Notes: generated by a model from the letters alone, not told the origin. DNA of 40,204 nucleotides from Deltaproteobacteria bacterium (GCA_016933215.1 JAFGBH010000070.1:1-40204), one strand, 5' to 3'; counted from the first letter of the stretch, positions 24,379 through 34,908 are shown. Translations and numbers: made by a program.

Positions 24379-24915
24379 ATGACTAAGAAAAAGGTGGTAA
24401 TGGATGCCGAAGGGATAGACAGATCCCTGACGAGGATCGCCTATGAAATTCTCGAAGAGAACAAAGGCATACGGGACCTTGTGGTAATAGGAATACGAGA
24501 GGGTGGCGTATGTCTGGCAGAGAGAATCGCCAAGAAGATATCAAATATTGAAAAAACCGACGTGCCCCTGGGCATTCTTGACATAACGCTCTACCGTGAT
24601 GATGTATTATCGACAGCTAAAAAACCGAAGCTGGGAAAGACGGACATACCTTTTTCCCTGGACAACAAAAAAGTCGTTCTCGTCGACGACGTCATCTTCA
24701 CGGGTAGAACAATACGGGCGGCCATGGACGCACTGATGGATTTTGGAAGGCCGACTCTCATTCAGCTTGCGGTCCTGATCGACAGAGGCCACAGGGAACT
24801 TCCGATACGACCGAACTTTGTGGGAAACAGCCTTCCCTCATCACTCTGGGAAGAGGTGAGCGTCCATCTTGCCGAGATAGAGGGGATAGACGAAGTAGTA
24901 ATCGAAAACATTTAA
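24379..24915 (+). CDS. pyrR: PyrR: pyr operon regulator / uracil phosphoribosyltransferase
   Basis: 178 residues, normal for PyrR. The PRPP loop is [20 protein letters not shown] (~108-127). IREGG (~43-47), [15 protein letters not shown] and the loop preceding VGNSLPSS also match the family. PyrR binds nascent pyr leader RNA in many bacteria and often has uracil phosphoribosyltransferase activity. No recognisable PyrR-binding RNA motif was found in the leader here, so regulation may differ. The Shine-Dalgarno (AGAGGG) is weak and about 12 nt away. It heads pyrR-pyrB-pyrC; pyrB starts 14 nt after its stop. Confidence 0.93.
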   Translation: MTKKKVVMDAEGIDRSLTRIAYEILEENKGIRDLVVIGIREGGVCLAERIAKKISNIEKTDVPLGILDITLYRDDVLSTAKKPKLGKTDIPFSLDNKKVVLVDDVIFTGRTIRAAMDALMDFGRPTLIQLAVLIDRGHRELPIRPNFVGNSLPSSLWEEVSVHLAEIEGIDEVVIENI

Positions 24916-24929
24916 ATCGAGGCACTACG

Positions 24930-25853
24930 ATGAAATTTGAAAGAAAAGATATACTTGGACTGAAAGATTATTCCAGGGATGAGATCAATTTTATTCTCGA
25001 TACGGCAGAATCCCTCAAGGAAATATCCACACGGAAGATCAAGAAGGTCCCTACTCTCCGAGGCAAAACGGTCATCAGTCTTTTTTACGAGCCAAGTACA
25101 CGGACGAGAACCTCCTTTGAAATCGCTGCCAAGAGATTAAGTGCCGATGCGGTAAATATCACGGCATCTGCAAGCAGCGTCGTCAAGGGTGAGACCCTCA
25201 TCGACACGGCACGAAACCTGGAATCCATGAATCCCGACATCATTATCATGAGACATAGTGCCGCCGGTGCTCCCCATATTCTTGCACGACTGCTGAAACA
25301 TCAATCAATTATCAATGCCGGTGACGGGGCCCATGAACACCCCACCCAGTCTCTTCTGGATATGATGACCATACGGGAAAAGAGGGGTAAAATAGACGGC
25401 CTGAGGGTTGCTCTCATCGGCGATATAGCCCACAGCAGGGTGGCACGTTCCAATATCTACGGTCTTACCATAATGGGGGCCGAGGTGGCACTCTGCGGAC
25501 CTGCCATGATGATGCCGAGGGAAATCGACAAAATGGGCGTCACCGTCCATAACCGGATGGAGGAAGCGATACGGGACGCAGACATTATCATGATGCTCAG
25601 GATCCAGTTGGAACGGCAGAAAAACAACATGTTTCCCTCGGTGCGCGAATACGCAAAGCTTTACTGCCTCACACCCGACAGGGTCAAAATGGCGAAGAAA
25701 AACGTTCTTGTAATGCACCCGGGGCCTATCAACAGGGGTGTGGAAATAGACCCGCAGATTGCCGACGGGCCCTATTCTGTCATTCTTGAGCAGGTTACAA
25801 ACGGTGTCGCCTTGCGAATGGCACTGCTCTATCTTTTGGCGGGAGGAAAATGA
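24930..25853 (+). CDS. pyrB: Aspartate carbamoyltransferase catalytic subunit
   Basis: 307 residues. It joins carbamoyl phosphate and aspartate, the first committed step of pyrimidine synthesis. The carbamoyl-phosphate motif [13 protein letters not shown], then the [14 protein letters not shown] block with the catalytic His, [13 protein letters not shown] and the aspartate-binding [10 protein letters not shown]-type stretch ([13 protein letters not shown]) are all present. No pyrI regulatory subunit follows. GAGG lies 7 nt before the ATG, and its stop overlaps the pyrC start. Confidence 0.97.
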   Translation: MKFERKDILGLKDYSRDEINFILDTAESLKEISTRKIKKVPTLRGKTVISLFYEPSTRTRTSFEIAAKRLSADAVNITASASSVVKGETLIDTARNLESMNPDIIIMRHSAAGAPHILARLLKHQSIINAGDGAHEHPTQSLLDMMTIREKRGKIDGLRVALIGDIAHSRVARSNIYGLTIMGAEVALCGPAMMMPREIDKMGVTVHNRMEEAIRDADIIMMLRIQLERQKNNMFPSVREYAKLYCLTPDRVKMAKKNVLVMHPGPINRGVEIDPQIADGPYSVILEQVTNGVALRMALLYLLAGGK

Positions 25854-27157
25854 TGAGACTACTACTCAAGGGGGGAAGAATAATCGACCCCTCACAAAAT
25901 ATGGATGCGACAATGGATCTTCTCATAGAGAAAGGAACCGTCTCCCGAATAGCAACAACTATCCCCGAAAGAAAGGGAGAGAAAACGGCGGTGATAGACC
26001 TGACCGGTATGATACTAACACCGGGCCTTATTGACATGCATACCCACCTCAGGGAACCCGGACACGAATACAAGGAGACCGTTCAAACAGGGAGTGAAGC
26101 CGCTGTTGCAGGAGGATTCACATCGATCGCCTGCATGGCCAATACAGAGCCAATAAATGACAACCGATCCGTCACGGAGTTCATACTACGACAGGCACAG
26201 GCCGCCGGTATGGCCCGTGTCTATCCCGTCGCCGCGGTAAGCAAAGGTGAGCAGGGTAAATTCCTGACAGAATTCGCCGACCTGAAAGATGCCGGTGCTG
26301 TTGCACTCTCCGACGACGGAAATCCCGTTATGGACAGCAGACTGATGAGAAATGCCCTTGAATACGCCTCCTCGCTCGGAATTCCCATAATATCTCACTG
26401 CGAGGACACGAATCTATCGGCGGGAGGACAGATGAACGAGGGGTATACCTCGACGGAACTGGGTCTCCAGGGTATTCCAAACACCGCCGAACATATTATG
26501 ATTGCCAGGGATATCGCACTTGCCGAGTTTTCAAATGTCTCGGTACACATCGCCCACGTAAGCACCGCCGAATCCGTACGAATAATACGGGAAGCCAAGA
26601 AACGGGGGGTCATGGTGACGGCGGAAACGGCACCCCACTACTTTACCCTCACCGATGAGGCCCTCAAGGAATTCTCCACCAATTACAAAATGTATCCACC
26701 ACTCAGAAAAAATGAGGACGTTGAGGCAATAAAGGAAGGTCTCAAAGACGGCACCATTGATGCCATCGCAAGCGATCACGCACCTCATTCATCGATCGAG
26801 AAGGATGTGGAATTCGAGTACGCCGCGAACGGCATCATCGGTCTGGAAACCTCCCTTTCGGCAAGCCTCATACTGGTGAAAGAAAATGTCCTTTCGCTTT
26901 CCCAGCTCATCGAGAAGATGAGCACAAACCCTTCGGGAATACTCAAGATACCGGGCGGTACTTTAAAGGCGGGATCGAACGCCGACATTACGGTCATCGA
27001 TTTGCAAAAGAAGTGGATCGTGAAGGCCGACACATTCCGTTCGAAAAGCCGCAATACGCCCTTTGAAGGCAGGAAATTCCGGGGCAGAGCGGTTCTGACA
27101 ATTGTCGGCGGAAATGTAAAATACTCGATTCTTTCCCTTCCCGGTCGTAAAATTTAG
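25850..27157 (+). CDS. pyrC: Dihydroorotase (class I, PyrC)
   Basis: 435 residues, the usual length of the class I form. It interconverts N-carbamoylaspartate and dihydroorotate. Metal-site motifs are [28 protein letters not shown] and the catalytic Asp in [10 protein letters not shown], with [10 protein letters not shown] and the C-terminal [10 protein letters not shown]. Tandem ATGs (25850, 25853) follow GGGAGG, and the first overlaps the pyrB stop, so translation is coupled. pyrD, pyrE, pyrF and carAB are not in the window. Confidence 0.96.
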   Translation: MMRLLLKGGRIIDPSQNMDATMDLLIEKGTVSRIATTIPERKGEKTAVIDLTGMILTPGLIDMHTHLREPGHEYKETVQTGSEAAVAGGFTSIACMANTEPINDNRSVTEFILRQAQAAGMARVYPVAAVSKGEQGKFLTEFADLKDAGAVALSDDGNPVMDSRLMRNALEYASSLGIPIISHCEDTNLSAGGQMNEGYTSTELGLQGIPNTAEHIMIARDIALAEFSNVSVHIAHVSTAESVRIIREAKKRGVMVTAETAPHYFTLTDEALKEFSTNYKMYPPLRKNEDVEAIKEGLKDGTIDAIASDHAPHSSIEKDVEFEYAANGIIGLETSLSASLILVKENVLSLSQLIEKMSTNPSGILKIPGGTLKAGSNADITVIDLQKKWIVKADTFRSKSRNTPFEGRKFRGRAVLTIVGGNVKYSILSLPGRKI

Positions 27158-27216
27158 AGTTGCAAGTTTCTGCTTGACATTTTATATGCTCTTAATCAGG
27201 CATCTGCAGGTGTTGT

Positions 27217-28578
27217 ATGAGTATGGAGAGAAAAGAAGAAATCAAATATCTCGGCCAGCTGAAAGAGTGGATCGGCCTCAACAGGGAATTTGAAATCATT
27301 GACCTCTTTGCCGATCTGCATCCCGCCGACATCGCCGACCTCATCGACAACCTTGAAGAACAGGAAAAAATTCACCTCTTTTCACTCCTTGACGTGGAAA
27401 AGGCCTCGGACGTTATACCAGAACTCAGTGACATATCGAGAGAGCAGATACTGGAAGATATGTCCGACACAAAACTGGCCGAAATCATCGATGAGATGGA
27501 TTCCGACGATGCGGCCGATGTAATTGCAGAGCTTACCGAAGAGCAGGCCAGAGCCGTTCTTGATGTAATCGAGCCGGAAGAATCGGAAGACCTGAAAGAA
27601 CTCATGAAATATGACGAGGACAGCGCCGGCGGTATCATGCAGTCGGAGCTCGTCTCCGTTCTGGAAACGGCCAACGTGAGGGATGCCGTCAATGCCGTCA
27701 TCAATATCTCTGATGAGATTGAAAATATCTACAACGTCTTTGTCGTTAACGATGCAGGTGTCCTCATCGGTACGATCCCCCTGCAGAAACTTATTATCGC
27801 CAAGAGAAACGACGCCATCATAGAGACAATTGACAAATCCATACCGAGCGTCGATGTCGACGTGGACCAGGAAGAAGTTGCCCGAATGTTTGAAAAGTAT
27901 GACCTCGTCGCACTCCCCGTGGTGGACAGTAGCGGACATCTTCTGGGAAGGATCACGATCGATGATGTGGTCGACGTCATGGAAGAGGAAACATCGGAGG
28001 ACCTTTACCGGATCGCCGGCCTCGACGAGGACGACAACATTTTTAACGAACCATTTCAATCCATAAAAAAGAGACTCCCCTGGCTTTATCTCAATCTCCT
28101 GACGGCTCTCGTATCGGCACTGGTTATCGGGTTCTTTGAAGACACCATAAAGATGATGGTGGCCCTCGCCGTCTTCATGCCCGTTGTCGCCGGTGTCGGG
28201 GGAAATGCGGGAAGTCAGACACTCACCCTTATCGTGAGGGGGCTCGCCCTGGGAGAAGTTACCTATGAAAATTCCAGAAAGGCCCTCTATAAGCAGACAT
28301 TTGTCGGGATCGCCAACGGCGTGGCCGTGGGACTGGTGGTGGGAATCATCGCCTATTTCTGGAAGGGAATCCCCATTTTGGGTATCGTCCTCGGCCTTGC
28401 AATGATAATCAATATCTTCGTCGGCACCCTGATTGGAACACTCATTCCCCTCAGTCTGAAATGGTTGAAATCGGACCCCGCATTGGGTTCACATATTTTT
28501 GTCACGGCCTTCACCGATGCCTTCGGCTTTTTTTCCTTCCTCGGGCTCGCCGCCATCTTTATCAAACTGTTCACATAA
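27217..28578 (+). CDS. mgtE: Magnesium transporter MgtE
   Basis: 453 residues. The N-terminal superhelical domain (~1-130) has the family repeats LHPADIADLID and DSDDAADVIAEL. Two CBS motifs follow (~135-255; SAGGIMQSELVSV, LLGRITIDDVVDVMEEE). The C-terminal part (~285-453) has five membrane helices with the pore signature PVVAGVGGNAGSQTLTLIVRG. It imports Mg2+, gated by cytoplasmic Mg2+ through the CBS region. The start ATG has GCAGG 6 nt upstream. The leader of 59 nt is too short for an M-box riboswitch. Confidence 0.95.
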   Translation: MSMERKEEIKYLGQLKEWIGLNREFEIIDLFADLHPADIADLIDNLEEQEKIHLFSLLDVEKASDVIPELSDISREQILEDMSDTKLAEIIDEMDSDDAADVIAELTEEQARAVLDVIEPEESEDLKELMKYDEDSAGGIMQSELVSVLETANVRDAVNAVINISDEIENIYNVFVVNDAGVLIGTIPLQKLIIAKRNDAIIETIDKSIPSVDVDVDQEEVARMFEKYDLVALPVVDSSGHLLGRITIDDVVDVMEEETSEDLYRIAGLDEDDNIFNEPFQSIKKRLPWLYLNLLTALVSALVIGFFEDTIKMMVALAVFMPVVAGVGGNAGSQTLTLIVRGLALGEVTYENSRKALYKQTFVGIANGVAVGLVVGIIAYFWKGIPILGIVLGLAMIINIFVGTLIGTLIPLSLKWLKSDPALGSHIFVTAFTDAFGFFSFLGLAAIFIKLFT

Positions 28579-28632
28579 AAGCCGGTCAGCAATGATTGAT
28601 TACCCACTGACACGATCAAGGTCTAACGCATC

Positions 28633-29406
28633 ATGACCAAAAGAGCCATATATAAGGCCTCTGCCTTTGTCCTTCGTTTTATCGATTACGGAGATTCCGA
28701 CCGTATCGTTACTTTTTACACCGACAAATCGGGCAAACTCAAAGGGATTGCAAAGGGAGCCCGGAGAAGCAAAAAGAGGTTTTTAAACGCCATAGAACCC
28801 TTTTGCCACTCCACTATCCTCTACTCCAGAAGGTCGAAAGAGGGCCTGGCCCTGATTGAGAACTGCGACGTCATAAATCATTATCCAGGAATAAGAGCAG
28901 ATTTGGAGAGGACCATGGTGGCGTCCTGCTTTATCGAGCTTATCGATCAATTTACGATTGAGGGAAGAAAGGTCCCGGGATTATTCAAACTCCTTGAAGA
29001 TTTTCTCGGGCTTATCGAAAAGGGAAATAATATTGATGAAACGCTGCGATTTTTTGAACTTCGCCTCCTCAAGATTGCGGGCTACGAACCGGCCCTCGAA
29101 AGGTGTGTCAAGTGCGGCACACCACTTGACAAAATGGAATCCCCTTTCTTCTGCCCCTCCGACGGGGGCATAAAGTGCTCCCTCTGTGAGAGAGACAGTT
29201 TTAATTCCCTCCCCGTATCGGCCGGCACCCTGAAAATTCTCTCCATGGGAAATAAAATGGATACCGACAGGATTCACCGCCTTGTTCTCTCGAAGAGGGC
29301 CCTGAGAGAGAGCGGTGATATTCTCAGGCTTTTTATACGACACATCCTCGGGAAAGAGCTGAAATCCCTGCAGGTTTTCAATCAAATCAAGAATATGCAG
29401 CCATAG
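28633..29406 (+). CDS. recO: DNA repair protein RecO
   Basis: 257 residues. An N-terminal OB fold (~1-80) has SAFVLRFIDYGDSDRIVTFYT and KGIAKGARRSKKRF. A helical region with a four-Cys zinc site follows: CVKCG near 157 and FFCPSDGGIKCSLC near 173-185. RecO works with RecF and RecR to load RecA on SSB-coated DNA. It is convergent with the TPR-methyltransferase gene with 9 bp between stops. Confidence 0.93.
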   Translation: MTKRAIYKASAFVLRFIDYGDSDRIVTFYTDKSGKLKGIAKGARRSKKRFLNAIEPFCHSTILYSRRSKEGLALIENCDVINHYPGIRADLERTMVASCFIELIDQFTIEGRKVPGLFKLLEDFLGLIEKGNNIDETLRFFELRLLKIAGYEPALERCVKCGTPLDKMESPFFCPSDGGIKCSLCERDSFNSLPVSAGTLKILSMGNKMDTDRIHRLVLSKRALRESGDILRLFIRHILGKELKSLQVFNQIKNMQP

Positions 29407-29415
29407 TTTTGTACT

Positions 29416-30885
29416 TTATCCTGCAGACTCAAGGATATACACGTCCCCCGATATTTCCTGCCCCTCTTCCTTGCGAATGGCCTCGGGGCGATGCTTCGCG
29501 ATTTTGAAACCATGCTGCTTGGCAAGTGCCTGAATGTAGCTGAAGCTGTGGGCATATCTGCCGGTGGGACGGAGGATATAATCATCCCCCAGAGTGACTT
29601 CTGTGGAAAAGGCAAAATAGGATTTGCTCGTTGAGCACCTCTTTACCGATGAAAAGACGGGGGTAAGGTTCCCCGTGTATATAAAGACGTCGGCGGCAAG
29701 AAAGAGGTCATACCTCTCAGGACTCTCATTCAACACCTCGACCATGTCGCCTGTCATGAGAGCGTCATAGATATTCTTTTTCTCGGCCTTCTCGATTATT
29801 ACGGGCGAGATATCGATTCCTTCCAAACGGTCCGTCAGGGATCGTATTTTTTCACCGGCAAGACCCGTTCCACATCCCAGGTCAAGGACCTTATTAAACC
29901 TCACCTTTTTCCCCAGGAGATCATAAAGCATATCCCTGAGAACCGAGGGTATGTCGTAGGAAAGGGTTCCCACAAGGTGGTTCTCGAAATTTTCGGCATA
30001 GCGGTCATAGAGGTCCCTCACGTATTGCCCGGGGGCAGCCTCAGTCTTCATCCCCGTCAGGGCCGCCAGCATATGCCGTGCCGATACATTGTCGTAATCC
30101 AGTTCAACAGCACGTCTGAAACATTGAACGGCCTCGTCAATTCTTCCACTGTCCTTTAACAGATTCCCCAGGTTGTTCTGTGCACTGCTGTTTTCAGGTT
30201 CTATTTTTATAGCGCGATTGTATGCATCGATGGCCTCATCGATCTTTCCCTGCGCCTTGAGAATGATGCCGATATTGTGGTAGGCAGCCATATTATTCTC
30301 ATCACGGGCAAGGACAGTACGATACGAGGCGAGGGCCTCATCCATTTTCCCCTGCGTCTTGAGGATATTGCCCGTATTCAGATGAGCGGCGACATGGCCC
30401 GGATTGAGCGAAATGGCGTTACTGAAATATGAGAGGGCCTCATCCACCCTTCCCTCTTCCATATATATATTTCCGATATTGAAATGTGCACCGGCATGAC
30501 TTCTGTCAGTATCGATTGCCCTGAGATACCTGTCCTTCGCCTCCTCAATCTTGCCCTGTTTCTTCAAAACGTTGCCAAGATTGTAATTAGAAATCGCGTG
30601 GTTCCTGTCGAGAGAAATTGCCTCCCTGAGTAAGGATTCTGCCTCATCTAATCTGCCCTGACTCATCAGCACTGCACCGAGATTGCAGAGTACATCGACA
30701 TCGTGCGGAACGGATACCAGCACCTGCCGGTAGCAGTACTCCGCCTCTTTGAATCTTCCCGCCCTGTGATGCTGCAAGGCGATGCTGAGTGTTTCCTCGA
30801 CTTTTCTGGAAGGTTGTCCGAAGGGTCGGTATGCAACCCCTTTTTTCACATCTTCCTTTTCTCCTCTTTTTCCCCTGGAAGACAT
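29416..30885 (-). CDS. TPR-repeat protein with C-terminal SAM-dependent methyltransferase domain
   Basis: 489 residues from the ATG at 30885. Residues ~30-270 are about seven tetratricopeptide repeats of 34 residues (e.g. AISNYNLGNVLKKQGKIEEA, AAYHNIGIILKAQGKIDEA). After a linker, ~310-489 is a class I methyltransferase with motif I VLDLGCGTGLAGEKI, LEGIDIS and an MTGDMVEVL acidic strand. The substrate is unknown; the TPRs probably hold a protein partner. The start is uncertain. The chosen ATG has a weak GGA signal, while an in-frame ATG at 30924 (13 codons longer) has AAAGGTGA 8 nt upstream and would overlap the glyQ leader. Confidence 0.85.
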   Translation of the reverse strand: MSSRGKRGEKEDVKKGVAYRPFGQPSRKVEETLSIALQHHRAGRFKEAEYCYRQVLVSVPHDVDVLCNLGAVLMSQGRLDEAESLLREAISLDRNHAISNYNLGNVLKKQGKIEEAKDRYLRAIDTDRSHAGAHFNIGNIYMEEGRVDEALSYFSNAISLNPGHVAAHLNTGNILKTQGKMDEALASYRTVLARDENNMAAYHNIGIILKAQGKIDEAIDAYNRAIKIEPENSSAQNNLGNLLKDSGRIDEAVQCFRRAVELDYDNVSARHMLAALTGMKTEAAPGQYVRDLYDRYAENFENHLVGTLSYDIPSVLRDMLYDLLGKKVRFNKVLDLGCGTGLAGEKIRSLTDRLEGIDISPVIIEKAEKKNIYDALMTGDMVEVLNESPERYDLFLAADVFIYTGNLTPVFSSVKRCSTSKSYFAFSTEVTLGDDYILRPTGRYAHSFSYIQALAKQHGFKIAKHRPEAIRKEEGQEISGDVYILESAG

Positions 30886-31021
30886 ACTATATCCGTCCCA
30901 TGTTGGTGGTGAGTAAATATGCATGAAACATATCACCTTTACTGGAAGGTCACAAACCAAAAAGAGGCAAAAACGATCGCTCTCTGGAGTATGCAGCCCC
31001 CTCAGCACCGCAATAACGTCC

Positions 31022-31051
31022 TTGACACTGCCCAAGCATAATGATAGTGTC
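31022..31051 (+). promoter_or_regulatory. Candidate glyQ promoter with a small inverted repeat
   Basis: TTGACA (31022-31027) with GATAGT at 15 bp (31043-31048) or TAGTGT at 17 bp. GACACT (31024-31029) and AGTGTC (31046-31051) are inverted copies overlapping both hexamers, which could be an operator. No T-box features are seen upstream of glyQ. Confidence 0.35.
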
Positions 31052-31096
31052 CCCCGCGACTTAGAGCATTTGCAAGAGATGATGAAGGAGGAAATT

Positions 31097-31978
31097 GTGA
31101 CCTTTCAGGAACTGATATTTTCCCTTGAAAAATACTGGGCCGATCAGGGGTGTATTGTACAACAGCCCTACGATATAGAAGTGGGCGCCGGCACATTCAA
31201 CCCGGCCACTTTTCTCAGGGCGCTCGGTCCCGAACCATGGAATGTTGCCTACGTGGAACCGTCACGTCGGCCTACCGACGGAAGATACGGTGAAAACCCG
31301 AACAGACTCCAGCACTACTATCAGTATCAGGTAATAATGAAGCCTTCTCCCCTTGATATTCAGGATCTTTACCTTAATTCGCTGAAGAGTTTCGGTATTG
31401 ACCCCCTTGAACACGATATACGATTTGTGGAAGACGACTGGGAATCGCCCACCCTTGGGGCCTGGGGCCTTGGCTGGGAAGTGTGGCTCGATGGCATGGA
31501 AATCACCCAGTTCACCTATTTTCAGCAGGTAGGGGGCATCGATCTCAATCCCGTATGCGTGGAAATAACGTACGGAATCGAGAGAATCTGCATGTATCTC
31601 CAGGAAATTGACAACGTGTACGACCTCGAATGGGGAAGCGGCGTCAAGTACGGTGATGTTCACCATAAGGGCGAAGTCGAATTCTCTCATTACAACTTTG
31701 AAGAAGCCGATGTGGAGATGCTGCGGAAGCTCTTCGATATGTACGAAAAGGAATCGATAGAAATGTCGGAGAAAGGCCTCGTCCTTCCCACCTACGACTA
31801 CTGTCTCAAATGCTCTCATGCATTCAATATTCTGGATGCACGGGGGGCAATCAGCGTGACGGAACGAACGAGCTACATCGGAAGGGTACGAAACCTGGCA
31901 CGACTGAGTGCTGAGGGATATCTGAAACAGCGGGAAGAGATGGGATATCCCCTCATGGGCAGATGGAGCAAAAAATAA
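31097..31978 (+). CDS. glyQ: Glycyl-tRNA synthetase alpha subunit
   Basis: 293 residues, normal for the alpha2-beta2 enzyme. It activates glycine and holds the class II catalytic core. [19 protein letters not shown] (motif 1 region), [19 protein letters not shown] (motif 2), [39 protein letters not shown] in short blocks, and [11 protein letters not shown] (motif 3) are clear. Although the frame is open back to 30923, the start is the GTG at 31097. A perfect AAGGAGG (31085-31091) stands 5 nt before it, and [14 protein letters not shown] is where the family begins. glyS follows after 29 nt. Confidence 0.96.
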   Translation: MTFQELIFSLEKYWADQGCIVQQPYDIEVGAGTFNPATFLRALGPEPWNVAYVEPSRRPTDGRYGENPNRLQHYYQYQVIMKPSPLDIQDLYLNSLKSFGIDPLEHDIRFVEDDWESPTLGAWGLGWEVWLDGMEITQFTYFQQVGGIDLNPVCVEITYGIERICMYLQEIDNVYDLEWGSGVKYGDVHHKGEVEFSHYNFEEADVEMLRKLFDMYEKESIEMSEKGLVLPTYDYCLKCSHAFNILDARGAISVTERTSYIGRVRNLARLSAEGYLKQREEMGYPLMGRWSKK

Positions 31979-32007
31979 CCAAAGGATAAAGAGGAGACAT
32001 ACTATTC

Positions 32008-34080
32008 ATGGCCAAGGAATTACTGCTCGAAATAGGAACCGAGGAAATTCCCGCCGCTTTTTTACCGAAAGCGCTCAAAGATATAGAGAGAATCATCAAA
32101 AAGGATTTCTCCGAAAACCGGATCCGACATGGCGCCATAATGACGATGGGCACGCCGAGACGGCTCGTCCTCTGCGTTCGTGAAGTCGCGGAAAAACAGG
32201 ATGACCAGGTCATAGAAAAGGTCGGCCCGGCAACACGAGCCGCCTTCGACGATGAGGGAAACCCCACAAAGGCTGCCATGGGTTTTGCCAGGGGACAGGG
32301 GCTCGAAGTATCGGAACTCGAAACAATTACGAACGATAAGGGCGAATATCTCTGCGCGAGGAAAAAGGTGATCGGTGAAGATACCGCAACCTTTCTCTCA
32401 GACACGCTCCCCCGGCTTATTACCTCCATTCCCTTTCAGAAATCGATGAGGTGGATGAATCTCGATCTTCGCTTCGCCAGACCCATCCACTGGATACTGG
32501 CACTTTTCGGCGGGGAGGTTGTTTCCTTCAAAATCGAAAACGTAGAAAGCGGAGCATGTTCCTTCGGACACCGCTTTATGAGCCCCGAATTCTTCGAGGT
32601 CAGTAATTTTGAGGACTATCTGAAAAAAACAAAGGATCATTTTATCATTGCCGATCCCGAGAAGAGAAAGAGCATTATTATCGAAGAGGCCAGAAAGGCC
32701 GCGACTGATGTTGCAGGAGAGGTGCTCGAAAACGAAGACCTTCTCAATGAAGTGACATTTCTCGTAGAATACCCCTCGGTGGTGCTCGGAAATTTCGACC
32801 GGGAGTACCTCGATCTTCCCAAAGAGGTCCTCACCACATCGATGATCAAACACCAGAAATACTTCCCCGTTACCGACGGAGAGGGAAAACTTCTCCCCCA
32901 CTTTATCACCGTGAACAATACCCTGGCGAGAGATCCCTCGGTGGTTGCCCGTGGAAACGAAAAGGTAATCAGAGCGAGACTCGCCGATGCCCAGTTCTTT
33001 TTCGAGGAAGACCGGAAGACACCCCTTGAGAATCACCTGGAAGACCTGAAGGACGTCGTCTTTCACAGCGCGCTCGGAACGTCATACGAAAAAGTCATGC
33101 AGTTCAGGGAACTCGCGCTTTACATAACGGAAACGCTCAATCTGCCCATAAAAGCCACCGTTGACCGCACGGCACTCCTTGCCAAGGCGGACCTGGAAAC
33201 CCAGATGGTATATGAGTTCACCGAACTCCAGGGTGTGATGGGAAGGGAATATGCCCGGATACAGGGAGAGGACCCCGTGGTTGCGAAGGCGATCTACGAG
33301 CACTATCTCCCGGTAGCCGCCGGCGGCGATCTCCCCGAATCGGATGAAGGCGCCATCGTCAGTATCGCCGATAAGATGGATACGATTGTGGGGTTTTTCG
33401 GGATTAATCTGGTTCCCACCGGAACGGCCGACCCCTTTGCCTTGAGGAGGCAGGCCCTCGGCATTATCAACATCATCCTGAACAGAAATTATCCGCTCAA
33501 CTTAGATGCGCTGATCGACAAGAGCATTGCAATCCTCGGCGAAAAACTGAAGAGGAAACCTGAAGAGACAAAGGCGGATGTCCTCGACTTTTTCAGGGGA
33601 CGGTTTGAAAATCAGCTGATATCACAGGGGCACCCCTACGACGTGGTCAACGCCGTCCTGGCACTGGGACTCTCCGATATCGTCCAGTCCCTCCGTAAGA
33701 TTGAGGCCATGGAAGACTTCAAAGAACACCCCGATTACGAGCCGCTTGCCGTTGCCTTCAAGAGGGTCGTTAATATCCTCAAGGGATTCGAGGGTGGATC
33801 CGTCGACACCGAGCTTTTTCAGGAAAAGGAAGAGGAAAATCTCCACAAGGCCTTCCTCGATATCAGCGAGAAGGCGAAAAACTTCATCAATGACGAAAAG
33901 TATAACGAGGCTTTGAGTGAGGTGGCACGCCTGAGAAAATCGGTGGACGCCTTTTTCGATACCGTCCTCGTGATGGCGGAAGACGAAAGGGTAAAATTCA
34001 ACCGGCTCTCGCTTTTGGAAGAACTGAAGACGCTCTTTTACGGGATCGCCGACTTCACAAAAATCGTGACGGACGGCTGA
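32008..34080 (+). CDS. glyS: Glycyl-tRNA synthetase beta subunit
   Basis: 690 residues, usual for GlyS. The beta chain recognises tRNA-Gly. It begins LLLEIGTEEIPAAFLP, the family start. Internal landmarks are GPATRAAFDDEGNPTKAA, ITSIPFQKSMRW, the HD-like AKADLETQMVYEFTELQGVMGREYA, and DPFALRRQA, with a C-terminal DALR-type anticodon-binding part (~580-690). GAGGAG lies about 11 nt before the ATG. It is the partner of glyQ, 29 nt upstream. Confidence 0.96.
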   Translation: MAKELLLEIGTEEIPAAFLPKALKDIERIIKKDFSENRIRHGAIMTMGTPRRLVLCVREVAEKQDDQVIEKVGPATRAAFDDEGNPTKAAMGFARGQGLEVSELETITNDKGEYLCARKKVIGEDTATFLSDTLPRLITSIPFQKSMRWMNLDLRFARPIHWILALFGGEVVSFKIENVESGACSFGHRFMSPEFFEVSNFEDYLKKTKDHFIIADPEKRKSIIIEEARKAATDVAGEVLENEDLLNEVTFLVEYPSVVLGNFDREYLDLPKEVLTTSMIKHQKYFPVTDGEGKLLPHFITVNNTLARDPSVVARGNEKVIRARLADAQFFFEEDRKTPLENHLEDLKDVVFHSALGTSYEKVMQFRELALYITETLNLPIKATVDRTALLAKADLETQMVYEFTELQGVMGREYARIQGEDPVVAKAIYEHYLPVAAGGDLPESDEGAIVSIADKMDTIVGFFGINLVPTGTADPFALRRQALGIINIILNRNYPLNLDALIDKSIAILGEKLKRKPEETKADVLDFFRGRFENQLISQGHPYDVVNAVLALGLSDIVQSLRKIEAMEDFKEHPDYEPLAVAFKRVVNILKGFEGGSVDTELFQEKEEENLHKAFLDISEKAKNFINDEKYNEALSEVARLRKSVDAFFDTVLVMAEDERVKFNRLSLLEELKTLFYGIADFTKIVTDG

Positions 34081-34101
34081 TTACCCCAAGAGATAGAAAC
34101 C

Positions 34102-34908
34102 TTATTTATTATCCTTCAGGAGAGCACTGTAGAAATCTGTTCTCCTGTCATCGAAGAGATTGTTGTATTCGTTGACTTCCTTATTGCGGGCCTCGTTGAC
34201 GTCAATCTCCACAATACCGACCTCCTCGATCCCTTCACCGGCCTGAAAGAGGACGTTTCCCCGGGTACCGGTTATCTGGCTTTTGCCCGTATAGGAGAGG
34301 GATTTCCCTCCCCTCTCCTCGGTTCCCGTCCTGTTTGCCGTCACGGCAAAGACCCTGTTTTCCAGACACCTCGTTTTCATGGCATCCTGGCAGAAAGGAA
34401 GGACAAGGTTTGCCGAATGACAGATAACGTCTGCCCCCATGAGCGAGAGAACCCGCATCGATTCGGGGAAAATCCAGTCGAAACAGATCATGATACCAAC
34501 CGTGCAGCCCCCGATATCGTAAACCTGAAACTCTCCATCCCCCGGATTGAACCATACCGTCTCCTCGAAGAAGAGATGAATCTTTCGGTAGGTGGCACGA
34601 TATCCGTCAGGCCCCACGAGTACCGCCGAATTATAGAAGTTCTTGCCACTCCGCTCGGCAAGGCCGGCCACAATCCAGGCATTTTTCTTCCGGGAAAGAT
34701 CCGAGAGGGCTTCCGTGGTCCTGCCGCCGGGAATCTCTTCCGAAAGTTCTGCTACTTCTTCATGGGATGTAAAGAGATAGCCCGTATTGAAAAGCTCGGG
34801 AAGGACGAAAAGATCCGCATCGGCACTGTCCGCAAGCCGTTTCACTGTGTCAATATTTCCTTCGATATCGCCAAATACCGGATCGAATTGAATAAACCCG
34901 ACTTTCAT
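34102..34908 (-). CDS. Carbon-nitrogen hydrolase (nitrilase superfamily)
   Basis: 268 residues with the catalytic Glu-Lys-Cys triad: LPELFNTGY (Glu ~38), YRKIHLF (Lys ~109) and ICFDWIFPE (Cys ~143), followed by SANLVLP. Members hydrolyse amides or N-carbamoyl compounds in the cytoplasm. CFDWIFPE places it near the amidase/omega-amidase branches rather than true nitrilases, but the substrate cannot be fixed. ATG 34908 has GGGAGGTG 6 nt upstream, preferred over the GTG three codons earlier. It is convergent with glyS, 21 bp apart. Confidence 0.88.
   Translation of the reverse strand: MKVGFIQFDPVFGDIEGNIDTVKRLADSADADLFVLPELFNTGYLFTSHEEVAELSEEIPGGRTTEALSDLSRKKNAWIVAGLAERSGKNFYNSAVLVGPDGYRATYRKIHLFFEETVWFNPGDGEFQVYDIGGCTVGIMICFDWIFPESMRVLSLMGADVICHSANLVLPFCQDAMKTRCLENRVFAVTANRTGTEERGGKSLSYTGKSQITGTRGNVLFQAGEGIEEVGIVEIDVNEARNKEVNEYNNLFDDRRTDFYSALLKDNK

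Noticed and set aside
27158-27216. Promoter or M-box riboswitch before mgtE
   Set aside because: TTGACA is present at 27174 but no -10 lies at a usable distance, and 59 nt is too short for the riboswitch.
30923-31096. Long N-terminal extension of glyQ
   Set aside because: The perfect AAGGAGG and the family alignment place the start at GTG 31097; the extension is basic and unlike GlyQ.
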